This document shows, piece after piece, positions 31,201 through 39,589 of a stretch of DNA of 43,173 nt; positions within the stretch are counted from its first letter, which is position 1; each line of letters begins with the position of its first letter. Source of the DNA: an uncultured beta proteobacterium (GTDB taxonomy: Bacteria; Pseudomonadota; Gammaproteobacteria; Burkholderiales; Burkholderiaceae_C); NCBI GenBank assembly GCA_903830985.1, contig CAIKVZ010000015.1, forward strand, positions 1-43,173, given 5' to 3'. Below the pieces are notes generated by a model, which was given only the letters and a program-made list of their open reading frames with translations, searched no databases and was not told where the DNA came from. A program made the position numbers and the translations under genes.

Positions 31201-32079
31201 TCAGTTTTCGCTGGAGGCGCGCAGCTTCATGATGCCCAGGCTGCACAGCAGCACGACGAAGAACAGCGCCACCAGAATGACCGACGACTGCCCCATGCGG
31301 AAATATTCGAAGCTGTACTTGAAGCCCATGATGTTGAGCGTCTCCGACGCGTAGCCGGGTCCGCCGCCAGTCATGGCAAAGATGATGTCAAAGGTCTTCA
31401 GCGCATCGATCAGGCGCAAAATCATTGCCGTCAGCACCACCGGCATGACCATCGGGATCGTGACATAGCGCAGGATCTGCCACTCGCTGGCACCGTCCAC
31501 GCGCGCCGCTTCCACCGGCTCTTCCGACAGACCGGCCAGCCCGGCGAGCACGATCAGGGTGATCATCGGCGTCCACTGCCAGACATCGACCATGACCAGC
31601 GACGCAATGACGGTGTTTTCGTTCGAGACCCAGCGCCCTTGTGGCAGACCGAGTGCGTCCAGGGCGAAATTGAGCAGACCGATGGTCGGGTCGTAAAAGA
31701 GATTGAAAACGATGCCCACCGCGACCGGCGTCGCCACGAGCGGCAGCAAGAGCAGCGTCTTGGCGAAGCCTCGGCCGAAGAAATCGCGGTTCAGCACCAG
31801 GGCGATGGCCACGCCCAGCACGACCTCGACCGCCACGGCACACACCGTGAATGTGAAGGTCCGTCCCAGTGCGTGCAGAAAACGTGGCTCGGAGAAAACG
31901 CGCAGGTAGCTGTTGAGACCGACAAAAGCGGGCTCCATCCCCGAGGTGAGATTCCAGTTGGTGAAGCTCAGATACAGGGTGTAGAGAATCGGAAACACCA
32001 TCAGCAGTCCGATGAAAATAATCGCCGGAAGCGGAAACAAGATCCGCAAATTTCTCTCGGTAAAGCTGGACTGAATCAT
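31201..32079 (-). CDS. Carbohydrate ABC transporter permease, MalF-like
   Basis: A 292-residue inner-membrane permease with about six helices. FPILYTLYLSFTNWNL near the N-terminus and the EAA loop EEPVEAARVDGASEWQILRY followed by TIPMVMPVV identify the MalF/UgpA type; FDIIFAMTGGGPGYASETLN is the conserved periplasmic-side segment. It forms the heterodimeric channel with the following MalG-like gene. The gap to the binding-protein gene upstream is 104 bases. Confidence 0.94.
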   Translation of the reverse strand: MIQSSFTERNLRILFPLPAIIFIGLLMVFPILYTLYLSFTNWNLTSGMEPAFVGLNSYLRVFSEPRFLHALGRTFTFTVCAVAVEVVLGVAIALVLNRDFFGRGFAKTLLLLPLVATPVAVGIVFNLFYDPTIGLLNFALDALGLPQGRWVSNENTVIASLVMVDVWQWTPMITLIVLAGLAGLSEEPVEAARVDGASEWQILRYVTIPMVMPVVLTAMILRLIDALKTFDIIFAMTGGGPGYASETLNIMGFKYSFEYFRMGQSSVILVALFFVVLLCSLGIMKLRASSEN

Positions 32080-32183
32080 GGATGGCGTGCTGCGCGAAAG
32101 TTCTGTTGAGTGATCTTGAGTGGTCTCGACTTGGGCGGGCCGTCCACCGCATTGAACGGCGCGCGCCAGTCAAGCGATAGGTC

Positions 32184-33440
32184 TTATTTGCCGTATTCGC
32201 CGCTGTCCTGCAGCAGCTCGTTGACCCGACCCACTTTTTCCTTGGCCAGCTGCTCGAGCTTGGTGGAGGTGCCCTTGGTATTGATCGACTCGATGAGCAC
32301 TTCGCCGATGAGGTCGCGCGCTTCGCCCACGGCGCTCATGTAGGGCCGATCCACGGCGGTGCCGTTCTTGGCCGCAAAGGCGCGCGTCTCGATCAGACCG
32401 GGATTCATCTTGCTGCGCACGACCTGGTCTTCCCACACCGAGGAGCGTGCCATCGTGATGTTGCCCATCATGCCCTTGATCGCCATTTCCTTGCTCGACG
32501 CCCAGTTCAGGAACTTCAAGGCCAGGTCTTTCTTCTTGGACTGGCTGGCCACCGACATGCCCCAGGACGAGACGATGAAGGGCGCATTGGTCTTGGGTCC
32601 GGCCGGGAAGTTGGCAATGCCGAAGTTGGCCACCGGGATTTGCGTCTTGGACTGATCCACGATCTGGCCGTAGAACACCGAGGCGTCGGTCCACATCGCG
32701 ACCTTGCCGGCCTGGAACAACGGCATGATGTTTTCCCAAGACATCGAGGTCACGCCTTTGGGGCCATAGTTGCCGAGCAATTTGCCGTAGTAGCGCACCG
32801 CGTCGATGGCCGGCTTCGAGTTGAAGACCGCCGTGCCCTTGTCGAGGTACTGGCCGCCGTAGTTGTAGATGTAGCTTGAGGCCTGGGTGACGGCTGCCGC
32901 ACCCTTGCCACGCGAGGCGATGCCGGCGACGCTTTCGGAATTGAGCTTCTGCGCGGCGGCCTCGAGTTCATCAAAGGTGGTCGGCACCTTCAGCCCGGCC
33001 TGTTGCAGCAGATCCTTGCGGTAGTAGAGCACCTGCCATTCGGTGACCAGTGGAACGATGTAGGTTGTGCCGCCAAAGGACGCGGCGTTCATGATGTTCT
33101 TCGGATAGTCGCTGAAGTCGTAGCCGGTCAGGGGCGCGTACCAGCCGTTCTTCGAGAACATCTTGCCTTCCTGCAGCGGGCGCGTCATGAAGACGTCGAC
33201 GGTGGAAGACTTGGTGGCGAATTCGGTGGTGAGCTTTTGCGTCAACTGGCTTTCCTGCAGGCTCTCCACATTGACCTTGATGCCGCTGCTCTTCTCAAAC
33301 TGGGGAATCGACAGCTTGAGCAATTCACCATAAGGGTGGTTCGCCACCAGCACGCGGATTTCACCCGATTGCGCCATGGCGCCGACGCAAAGGCCCAGCG
33401 TTGAAAGAGCAACACCGATTTTTGACAGTTTGAATTTCAT
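32184..33440 (-). CDS. Extracellular solute-binding protein of a carbohydrate ABC importer
   Basis: A 418-residue family 1 solute-binding protein (MalE-like). Signal peptide MKFKLSKIGVALSTLGLCVG, cleavage after AMA; no lipobox, so freely periplasmic. Mature features: EIRVLVANHPYGELLKLSIPQFEKSSGIKV spans the first lobe, then VPLVTEWQVLYYRKDLL and TSMSWENIMPLFQAGKVAMWTD, typical of the family. The ATG at 33440 has GGAGG five bases upstream. It lies 37 bases after the ATPase gene. The ligand is not evident from sequence; gluconate, galactonate or another aldonate is likely given gntK in the operon. Confidence 0.92.
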   Translation of the reverse strand: MKFKLSKIGVALSTLGLCVGAMAQSGEIRVLVANHPYGELLKLSIPQFEKSSGIKVNVESLQESQLTQKLTTEFATKSSTVDVFMTRPLQEGKMFSKNGWYAPLTGYDFSDYPKNIMNAASFGGTTYIVPLVTEWQVLYYRKDLLQQAGLKVPTTFDELEAAAQKLNSESVAGIASRGKGAAAVTQASSYIYNYGGQYLDKGTAVFNSKPAIDAVRYYGKLLGNYGPKGVTSMSWENIMPLFQAGKVAMWTDASVFYGQIVDQSKTQIPVANFGIANFPAGPKTNAPFIVSSWGMSVASQSKKKDLALKFLNWASSKEMAIKGMMGNITMARSSVWEDQVVRSKMNPGLIETRAFAAKNGTAVDRPYMSAVGEARDLIGEVLIESINTKGTSTKLEQLAKEKVGRVNELLQDSGEYGK

Positions 33441-33477
33441 GAAAACCTCCATTTAAAAAGCTAAAATAACAACCACC

Positions 33478-34578
33478 CTAAACGATGGCTTCTGCGGTGT
33501 TCTTGTCGAACACGTGCATGTTGGCCATATTGAAATCGATCTGTATTGTTTCGCCGACACCGATGGCCTGCTTCGGCACGGCCATGCGCGCCACCAGGGC
33601 ATGCGAGCCGCAACTCAGGTGCGCGAAGATCTCGGAGCCGAGCAACTCCACCACCTCGGCCCTGGCACTGACCGTGCTGCCGAGGTCGTCGGCACCCGCT
33701 TGATGCAGGGAAATGTCTTCCGGGCGAACGCCGAACACCACTTCCCGTCCGGCGTGCGCAATGAGCTTGGCGCGAAATGCTTCAGGCGGGGCGACGCGAA
33801 AGCTGCCGCCATCGATGAACAACTGACCGCCCTCGTTGAGCAGACGGGCGTCGAAGAAATTCATCGCGGGCGAGCCGATGAAGCCGGCGACAAAACGGTT
33901 GACCGGATTGGCATAGACATCCATCGGTGCGCCGCTTTGCTGCACCACCCCCTTGTTCATGATGAAGATGCGGTCGGCCATGGTCATGGCCTCGACCTGA
34001 TCGTGGGTGACGTAAATCATGGTGGCACCCAGGCGGCGGTGCAGTTTGCTGATTTCTGCGCGCATCGCGACGCGCAGTTTGGCGTCCAGGTTGGACAGCG
34101 GCTCGTCAAACAGGAACACCTTGGGCTTGCGCACGATGGCGCGTCCCACCGCCACGCGCTGGCGCTGGCCACCGGAGAGTTCCTTGGGCTTGCGCTCCAG
34201 CAGATCGGTGAGTCCGAGAATGTCGGCAGCTTCCTGCACCCGGGCGTCGATCTCGGCGTCCGAGAGCTTGCGAATCTTCAGACCGAAGCCCATGTTTTCG
34301 CGCACGTTCATGTGCGGGTAAAGGGCGTAATTCTGGAAAACCATGGCGATGTCGCGATCCTTGGGGGCCATGTCGTTGACCCGCGTGTCACCGAAGTAGA
34401 TTTCGCCCGAAGTGATCGATTCCAGGCCGGCGATCATGCGCAAGGCGGTCGACTTGCCGCAGCCCGAAGAACCCACCAGCACGGCAAATTCCTTGTCCTG
34501 AATTTCGATCGACAGATCGTTGACGACGGTGACGGCCCCGTAACGTTTGACCACGTTTTTCAAAGTGACTTTAGCCAA
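33478..34578 (-). CDS. ABC transporter ATPase, MalK/UgpC-like
   Basis: A 366-residue importer ATPase. Walker A GSSGCGKST near residue 37, Q-loop VFQNYALYPHMNV, signature LSGGQRQRVAVGRAI, Walker B KVFLFDEPLSNLD and the switch His in YVTHDQVEAM are all intact. The C-terminal 120 residues are a TOBE-type regulatory domain (VFGVRPEDISL). The start is a TTG at 34578 preceded by AGGAG nine bases upstream; it gives the standard MAKVTLKNVVKRYG. It is 48 bases after gntK. Confidence 0.94.
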   Translation of the reverse strand: MAKVTLKNVVKRYGAVTVVNDLSIEIQDKEFAVLVGSSGCGKSTALRMIAGLESITSGEIYFGDTRVNDMAPKDRDIAMVFQNYALYPHMNVRENMGFGLKIRKLSDAEIDARVQEAADILGLTDLLERKPKELSGGQRQRVAVGRAIVRKPKVFLFDEPLSNLDAKLRVAMRAEISKLHRRLGATMIYVTHDQVEAMTMADRIFIMNKGVVQQSGAPMDVYANPVNRFVAGFIGSPAMNFFDARLLNEGGQLFIDGGSFRVAPPEAFRAKLIAHAGREVVFGVRPEDISLHQAGADDLGSTVSARAEVVELLGSEIFAHLSCGSHALVARMAVPKQAIGVGETIQIDFNMANMHVFDKNTAEAIV

Positions 34579-34626
34579 GTGCGATAACTCCTTCTTCAGA
34601 CGGACTGCAGGTGCAATCTCATCAAT

Positions 34627-35208
34627 TTATCCATTCCACTGGGTGGCGCGTGTCTGGAAACCCTGGGCTTCCAACCACTGCAAGGCCTTGGCGCACAACT
34701 CGGACGGCGCCAGCGCACCATCCAGCTGCAGCACCCGCTCTTCGCCGAGCGGTTCTTCCAGGGTCGCAAATTGGCTGGCAACCAGGCTGCTGGGGAATGA
34801 ATGCCCCCCGGATCGGGCTTGCACCCGCGCATTCGCGAGTTCCTGGGTGACGCTGAGATGCACAAAGATGAGTTGCGGAACCTCTTGGCGCAGGCGCGCC
34901 CGATAGGCGCGCTTGAGCGCGGAACAGGCCAGCACCGCCCCATCGGGATGACTCAGCAATTCAGCACCGAGACGCTGCAGCCAGCCTGCGCGGTCCGCGT
35001 CGTCCAGGGCGATGCCCTGGCCCATTTTCTGGAGGTTCTCGGGCGGATGAAACTGATCACCTTCGATGAAGCTGAGCTGCAGCGCAGCGGCCAGGTGCTG
35101 GGCAAGTGTGGACTTGCCGCAACCCGCGACCCCCATGACGATGATCCACAGACTGTCCCGACCGTGATCGGACGCTGGGACTGGCACGGCGGTTTGAAGC
35201 TGAATCAT
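34627..35208 (-). CDS. gntK: Gluconokinase
   Basis: A 193-residue small P-loop kinase phosphorylating gluconate to 6-phosphogluconate. Walker A VMGVAGCGKSTLAQHLA, then FIEGDQFHPPENLQKMGQGIALDDADRAGWL (substrate region, spans two motifs), CSALKRAYRARLR and FVHLS. About 20 extra residues precede the P-loop compared with the E. coli enzyme. It is the first gene of the minus-strand operon with the ABC importer, with a candidate promoter and repressor operator immediately upstream, and gnd nearby supplies the next step. Confidence 0.94.
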   Translation of the reverse strand: MIQLQTAVPVPASDHGRDSLWIIVMGVAGCGKSTLAQHLAAALQLSFIEGDQFHPPENLQKMGQGIALDDADRAGWLQRLGAELLSHPDGAVLACSALKRAYRARLRQEVPQLIFVHLSVTQELANARVQARSGGHSFPSSLVASQFATLEEPLGEERVLQLDGALAPSELCAKALQWLEAQGFQTRATQWNG

Positions 35209-35226
35209 CGAAGCTGCTCAAATTGT

Positions 35227-35238
35227 GATAGCGCTATC
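35227..35238. promoter_or_regulatory. Candidate operator O1 for the LacI-family regulator
   Basis: GATAGCGCTATC is a perfect 12-bp palindrome with the central CG typical of LacI-family sites. It overlaps the putative -10 box of gntK, so binding would block transcription of the gntK-ABC operon. The core TAGCGCT recalls the Pseudomonas GntR gluconate operator (from memory). Confidence 0.65.
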
Positions 35239-35264
35239 TTAATGATCGATTTGGAAGTATTGAA
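35236..35264 (-). promoter_or_regulatory. Putative sigma-70 promoter of the gntK-ABC operon
   Basis: On the minus strand TTCAAT (35264-35259) and TAAGAT (35241-35236) are separated by 17 bases. The -10 matches 4 of 6 consensus bases, the -35 is weak. It overlaps operator O1 and ends 28 bases before the gntK ATG. Confidence 0.4.
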
Positions 35265-35387
35265 CAGGGTTTACCCTAGGTCGATGGTGCTCGCTTGATG
35301 CACATCACTTGGTGGTCGTCAAAGGAGTCGGCAAGGCACGGCTTCGGCAGTTGCACTCGGGCCCACCCGGCAACCAGCTTCTGGCGA

Positions 35388-35399
35388 GATAGCGATATC
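35388..35399. promoter_or_regulatory. Candidate operator O2 for the LacI-family regulator
   Basis: GATAGCGATATC differs from O1 at one base. It lies 15 bases before the regulator's ATG, just upstream of its AGGA ribosome site, so it would allow autoregulation. O1 and O2 are 161 bp apart centre to centre, compatible with DNA looping. Confidence 0.6.
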
Positions 35400-35414
35400 T
35401 GATAGGATTCCGCC

Positions 35415-36449
35415 ATGGTCAGCAGCAAACGCGAGAACAGGGCTTCAGGGCGGGTCACGCTCGATGACGTGGCGCTGGCCGCAGGTGTGAGCCGGATGAC
35501 GGTTTCGCGTGCACTGCGGGGCGACATCAAGGTGGCGCAGGAACTGGTGGAGCGTGCCATGCAAGCGGCAGAGCGCCTGGGCTATGTGCCCGACCCGGCC
35601 GCTCGCGCTCTGGCATCGAGCAAGAGTTCGCACGTGGCGATCCTGATTCCGTTGTTGTCCAATCAGTTGTTCGTCGATCTGCTGGAGGGCGCGCAGCGCA
35701 CCCTCTTGCCAGCCGGCTACCAGACGCTGATGGGCATCACACATTACGATGGCGCCGAAGAAGAGCAACTGCTCAAGGGCTTTCTCACGCACCGCCCGGC
35801 AGGTTTGCTGGTCACGGGCGCGCAGCGCTCGGAGTCAACCAGACAACTCATTGCCAAGAGCGGTATTCCCTGTGTGCACCTGATGGAGACCCTGGAACAG
35901 GAGGGCCTGTACAGCGTGGGATTTTCCCAGCGCGACGCGGCGCGCGCCATGACGCAGCATCTGATTGACACCGGACGCCGCCGTATCGCCTTTGCGGCCG
36001 CGCAGCTGGACCCACGCACGCTGCAACGCGCCCAGGGTTACCGCGATTGCCTTGAGATGGCGGGCTTGTACGATGCCACGCTGGAGTGGCATAACCCGGC
36101 GCCTTCTTCGATGAAGGTCGGAAACACCATGTTCGAGCAGATCCTCAGCGTTCGCCCTCGCGTGGATGCGATCTTTTTCTGCAATGACGATCTGGCCCAA
36201 GGGGGGTTGCTGGCCGCCTTGCGCTTAGGCATCAAGGTGCCGCGCCAGCTTGCCATCGCCGGTTTCAACGATTTGCCTGGCAGCGCGGAATTCCTCCCCA
36301 GCCTCACCACGGTCCGAACTCCGCGCTGGGAGATCGGCGTGCGCGCCGCGAAGATACTGCTGCAGTTGATGCGCGGTGAGCCTGTGGCCGAGCCCAATGT
36401 CGACTTGGGTTTCGAGTTGCTGGTGCGGCAAAGCACCGCCGCGGCATGA
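35415..36449 (+). CDS. LacI-family transcriptional regulator, probable gluconate repressor
   Basis: A 344-residue regulator. The N-terminal helix-turn-helix is VTLDDVALAAGVSRMTVSRALRG split over residues 14-36, followed by the hinge helix region DPAARALAS. The rest is a periplasmic-binding-protein-like effector domain (VAILIPLLSNQLFVDLLEGAQ, IFFCNDDLAQGGLLAALRLG, IAGFNDLPGSAEFLPSLTTVR). The GntR-type LacI proteins regulate gluconate genes; this gene diverges from gntK-ABC and precedes gnd, and two matching candidate operators flank the divergent region. The ATG at 35415 has AGGA seven bases upstream. Effector identity (gluconate or 6-phosphogluconate) is inferred. Confidence 0.9.
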   Translation: MVSSKRENRASGRVTLDDVALAAGVSRMTVSRALRGDIKVAQELVERAMQAAERLGYVPDPAARALASSKSSHVAILIPLLSNQLFVDLLEGAQRTLLPAGYQTLMGITHYDGAEEEQLLKGFLTHRPAGLLVTGAQRSESTRQLIAKSGIPCVHLMETLEQEGLYSVGFSQRDAARAMTQHLIDTGRRRIAFAAAQLDPRTLQRAQGYRDCLEMAGLYDATLEWHNPAPSSMKVGNTMFEQILSVRPRVDAIFFCNDDLAQGGLLAALRLGIKVPRQLAIAGFNDLPGSAEFLPSLTTVRTPRWEIGVRAAKILLQLMRGEPVAEPNVDLGFELLVRQSTAAA

Positions 36450-36552
36450 CCGCGAATCTGCAATCGACCTATGATGGCTTGAAGCGGAAGCGCCTCCGCA
36501 GCAAAAGCAAATCGGCCATGTCGGCGTATTGATGCGATTGGAAATAGCGGCT

Positions 36553-38001
36553 ATGCATTCTCAAATTGGACTCATAGGTGTGGGGGTGATGGGTGAAAAC
36601 CTGGCCCTCAACATGGCCGGCAAGGGTTTCACCGTGTCAATTTTTGATGCTGCAAAAGAGAAGCTGGAGAAATTTGTCGCTGGCCGAGGAAGAGGAAACG
36701 CGATTCACGGATGTTCTTCGATCCAGGAACTGGTCCGATCCCTTGAGCTTCCGAGAAAGATCATGCTGATGGTCCCTGCCGGCAAGCCGGTGGATGAAGT
36801 CATTGAAGCGCTCGTCGCTTTTCTGGATGAAGGAGACATCATCATTGACGGTGGCAACTCTCATTTTGCAGATACGTCGCGCAGAGCCAGAATGCTTGAA
36901 GAAAAGCATCTGCTGTATGTGGGCGCCGGCGTTTCTGGCGGTGAAGAGGGCGCATTGCTGGGGCCGTCGATCATGCCTGGGGGCTCTGCTGCGGCATGGC
37001 CAAGCATCAGACCGATTTTTCAAGCCATCGCCGCCAAGGTCGACGACGGGCTTGCGTGTTGCGACTGGATCGGGGAAGAGGGATCTGGCCATTTCATCAA
37101 AATGGTGCACAACGGAATTGAATACGGCGACATGCAGCTGATATGCGAAGTCTATGACGTCATGAGAACGCTATTGGGCATGACAACAGACGAAATGCAC
37201 GACGTGTTCAAGGCCTGGAGCGAAGGCGAGCTGAAAAGCTATTTGATTGAAATCACCAGGGACATTCTGGCGGCCAAAGATGACGACGGCCTGCCTTTGC
37301 TGGACAAGATTCTCGACCGGGCGGGCCAGAAGGGGACCGGGAAGTGGGCGGTAGTGACAGCGCTTGATGTCGCGGCCCCTCTTACCCTGATCACCGAATC
37401 GGTATTTTGCAGAATACTCTCTTCCATGAAAGACGAGAGGGTGCTGGCTTCAAAGGTGTTGCCAGGCCCCGAAGTTCATTTTTCGGGCGACAGGAAAGCC
37501 TTCATTGATGAGCTCGGGAAAGCCTTGTATGCGGCAAAGATCATTTCCTATACGCAAGGCTATCAACTGATGCGCGCCGCGGCGCTGGATTTCGGCTGGA
37601 AATTGAACTACGGCGGTATCGCACTGATGTGGCGTGGCGGGTGCATCATTCGTTCGGTGTTGCTGGCGAAGATAAAAGACGCCTTTGATGCGAATCCCGG
37701 GCTGGTGAATCTGCTGCTGGATCCGTTCTTCACCGCCAGCATCGCAGGCGCGCAGCTGTCATTGCGCAACGTTCTTGGTGAAGCCTTAAAGAATGGAATA
37801 CCAACGCCCGCCATGTCCGCCGCACTGGCCTACTACGATGGCTACCGAAGCGCGAACCTGCCGGCAAATCTCTTGCAGGCGCAGAGAGATTATTTTGGCG
37901 CGCACCAGTACGAGCGTGTTGACAGGCCGCGCGGCGCGTATTTTCATACCAATTGGACCGGTCGAGGCGGCAACACGGCGTCTACGGTGTATTCCGCCTA
38001 A
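36553..38001 (+). CDS. gnd: 6-phosphogluconate dehydrogenase, decarboxylating (long form)
   Basis: A 482-residue enzyme turning 6-phosphogluconate into ribulose 5-phosphate and CO2, alignable over its whole length with E. coli Gnd (468). N-terminal GVGVMGENLALN binds the dinucleotide; GVSGGEEGALLGPSIMPGG, the catalytic Lys in GHFIKMVHNGIEYGDMQLI and KGTGKW are intact, as is RDYFGAHQYER near the end. At the end of the second β-strand it reads IFDAAKEK where NADP+-using homologues have an Asn-Arg-Ser/Thr motif, hinting at changed cofactor preference. The ATG at 36553 gives the family start; a TTG/ATG at 36529-36532 is possible. It follows the LacI-family gene by 103 bases. Confidence 0.95.
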   Translation: MHSQIGLIGVGVMGENLALNMAGKGFTVSIFDAAKEKLEKFVAGRGRGNAIHGCSSIQELVRSLELPRKIMLMVPAGKPVDEVIEALVAFLDEGDIIIDGGNSHFADTSRRARMLEEKHLLYVGAGVSGGEEGALLGPSIMPGGSAAAWPSIRPIFQAIAAKVDDGLACCDWIGEEGSGHFIKMVHNGIEYGDMQLICEVYDVMRTLLGMTTDEMHDVFKAWSEGELKSYLIEITRDILAAKDDDGLPLLDKILDRAGQKGTGKWAVVTALDVAAPLTLITESVFCRILSSMKDERVLASKVLPGPEVHFSGDRKAFIDELGKALYAAKIISYTQGYQLMRAAALDFGWKLNYGGIALMWRGGCIIRSVLLAKIKDAFDANPGLVNLLLDPFFTASIAGAQLSLRNVLGEALKNGIPTPAMSAALAYYDGYRSANLPANLLQAQRDYFGAHQYERVDRPRGAYFHTNWTGRGGNTASTVYSA

Positions 38002-38080
38002 GGGTAGGTCGACACAGAGGTATCGGAACAAGCTATAAGTGCTTTCCACAGTAGCCCGCCAGAGAACAGGACCCTTCTTT

Positions 38081-39364
38081 ATGCTTGATCTCTTGATTCA
38101 AAACGCGACCCTGCCCGACGGGCGCGAGCGCATGGCTGTGGCGGTACAAGAGGGCAAGATCGTTGAAGTCAGCTCATCGCTGACGGCAAGCGCGCACCAG
38201 CTCATAGATGCCCAGGGCATGCTTTTGTGTCCGCCATTTGTGGACGCCCACTTTCACATGGATGCCACGCTGAGCTACGGACTGCCGCGCGTCAACCAGT
38301 CCGGCACGTTGTTGGAGGGCATCGCGGTGTGGGGCGAACTCAAGCCTGAACTAACACAGCAAGCCCTGGTCGAACGCGCCATGACCTACTGCGACTGGGC
38401 GGTCGCGAAAGGCTTGCTGGCGATACGCAGCCACGTCGACGTGTGTGACGAACGCTTGCTTGCCGTCGACGCCCTGCTGGAGGTCAAGCGCAGGGTTTCG
38501 CCCTATGTTGACTTGCAACTGGTGGCGTTTCCGCAAGACGGACTGTTGCGTGGCGCGCAAGGACCGCAGCAGCACATGAACAATCTCAAGCGCGCGCTGG
38601 ACCGGGGCGTTGATGTGGTTGGTGGTATCCCGCATTTCGAACGTACGGCTGAGCAGGGTGCGGCCAGTATCAGGCTGCTGTGCGAGCTGGCCGCTGAGCG
38701 TGGGCTGCGGGTCGACATGCATTGTGATGAGTCTGACGACCCGCAGTCGCGCCATGTTGAAACACTGGCCTATGAAACCCAGCGCCTGGGCCTGCAAGGC
38801 AGGGTGACCGGGTCACACCTGACTTCCATGCACAGCATGGACAACTATTACGTCAGCAAATTATTGCCTTTACTGGCCGAGGCCCAGTTGCATGTGGTGG
38901 CCAATCCATTGATCAATATCACGCTGCAAGGTCGCCAAGACAGCTACCCGAAACGCCGTGGCATGACACGTGTGCCTGAGTTGCTTGCATCCGGTATCAA
39001 TGTTGCGTTTGGTCACGACTGCGTGATGGACCCCTGGTACGCCTTGGGCAGCGCTGACATGCTCGAAGTTGCTCACATGGGCATGCATGTGGCCCAAATG
39101 ACCAGTCAGTCTGCCATGCGCGAGTGTTTTGCAGCGGTGAGTGTGAATGCTGCCAAGGCATTGGGATTGCAAGCTTATGGGCTGTCACCTGGCTGCTTTG
39201 CTGACTTCGTGCTGTTGCAGGCACGTGACCCGGTCGAGGCGATCCGACTGCGTGCAAATCGCCTCATGGTGTTCCGGCGCGGCAAATTACTGGCGCAAAC
39301 CCCTGCGACCACCTGCCAGCTGCATCTGGCCAATCGTCCCGAGCAGACTTGCTGGATGGTTTGA
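38081..39364 (+). CDS. Cytosine deaminase-family amidohydrolase
   Basis: A 427-residue metal-dependent deaminase, the same length as E. coli CodA. Shared segments: PPFVDAHFHMDATLSYGLPRVNQSG (metal His pair), LRSHVDV-like AIRSHVDVCD, LVAFPQDG, HCDESDDPQSRHVETLA (His and catalytic Glu) and YPKRRGMTRV. The metal Asp is in GHDCVMDPWYALG, where CodA has GHDDVFDPWY; the Asp after the metal ligand is replaced by Cys, a position that contacts substrate in CodA. The substrate could thus be a related base or lactam (isocytosine, creatinine and the like), so I leave out the symbol. It starts 79 bases after gnd; a codB-like permease is not present. Confidence 0.88.
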   Translation: MLDLLIQNATLPDGRERMAVAVQEGKIVEVSSSLTASAHQLIDAQGMLLCPPFVDAHFHMDATLSYGLPRVNQSGTLLEGIAVWGELKPELTQQALVERAMTYCDWAVAKGLLAIRSHVDVCDERLLAVDALLEVKRRVSPYVDLQLVAFPQDGLLRGAQGPQQHMNNLKRALDRGVDVVGGIPHFERTAEQGAASIRLLCELAAERGLRVDMHCDESDDPQSRHVETLAYETQRLGLQGRVTGSHLTSMHSMDNYYVSKLLPLLAEAQLHVVANPLINITLQGRQDSYPKRRGMTRVPELLASGINVAFGHDCVMDPWYALGSADMLEVAHMGMHVAQMTSQSAMRECFAAVSVNAAKALGLQAYGLSPGCFADFVLLQARDPVEAIRLRANRLMVFRRGKLLAQTPATTCQLHLANRPEQTCWMV

Positions 39365-39476
39365 ACCGCCGACGGCGACCAAGTCGCCCGGCCGTGTGTT
39401 CATGCTGTCGGCAATTCCATCGAGCTCTTCCTGGCTGTAGAGGCTGGAACGCCCCGCGCGGTCCGGGCCGAGCCTT

Positions 39477-39518
39477 TGCAAGCTTCTGCAAGGTTCGACC
39501 AAAGCCCTTTGGTACAAA
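39477..39518 (+). promoter_or_regulatory. Promoter-like element A: tandem 10-bp direct repeat plus -10-like box
   Basis: TGCAAGCTTC directly followed by TGCAAGGTTC (39477-39496), then 16 bases and TACAAA (39513-39518). There is no -35 consensus; the direct repeat occupies that place, as in activator-dependent promoters. It lies 71 bases before the ATG at 39590. The same arrangement recurs at 40008-40049. Confidence 0.5.
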
Positions 39519-39589
39519 CGAGGGCTGACAGTGCCACAGGGCTGCGCCACTCGCAGTCAACGACACCCCCCCGGTAAAAGGATTACAAG

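Noticed and set aside
39287-39550. Minus-strand 87-codon frame with a protein-like EELDGIADSMNTRPGDLV stretch
   Set aside because: It overlaps the end of the deaminase gene and promoter-like element A, has no ribosome site and no recognised family; possibly a gene remnant but too weak to call.
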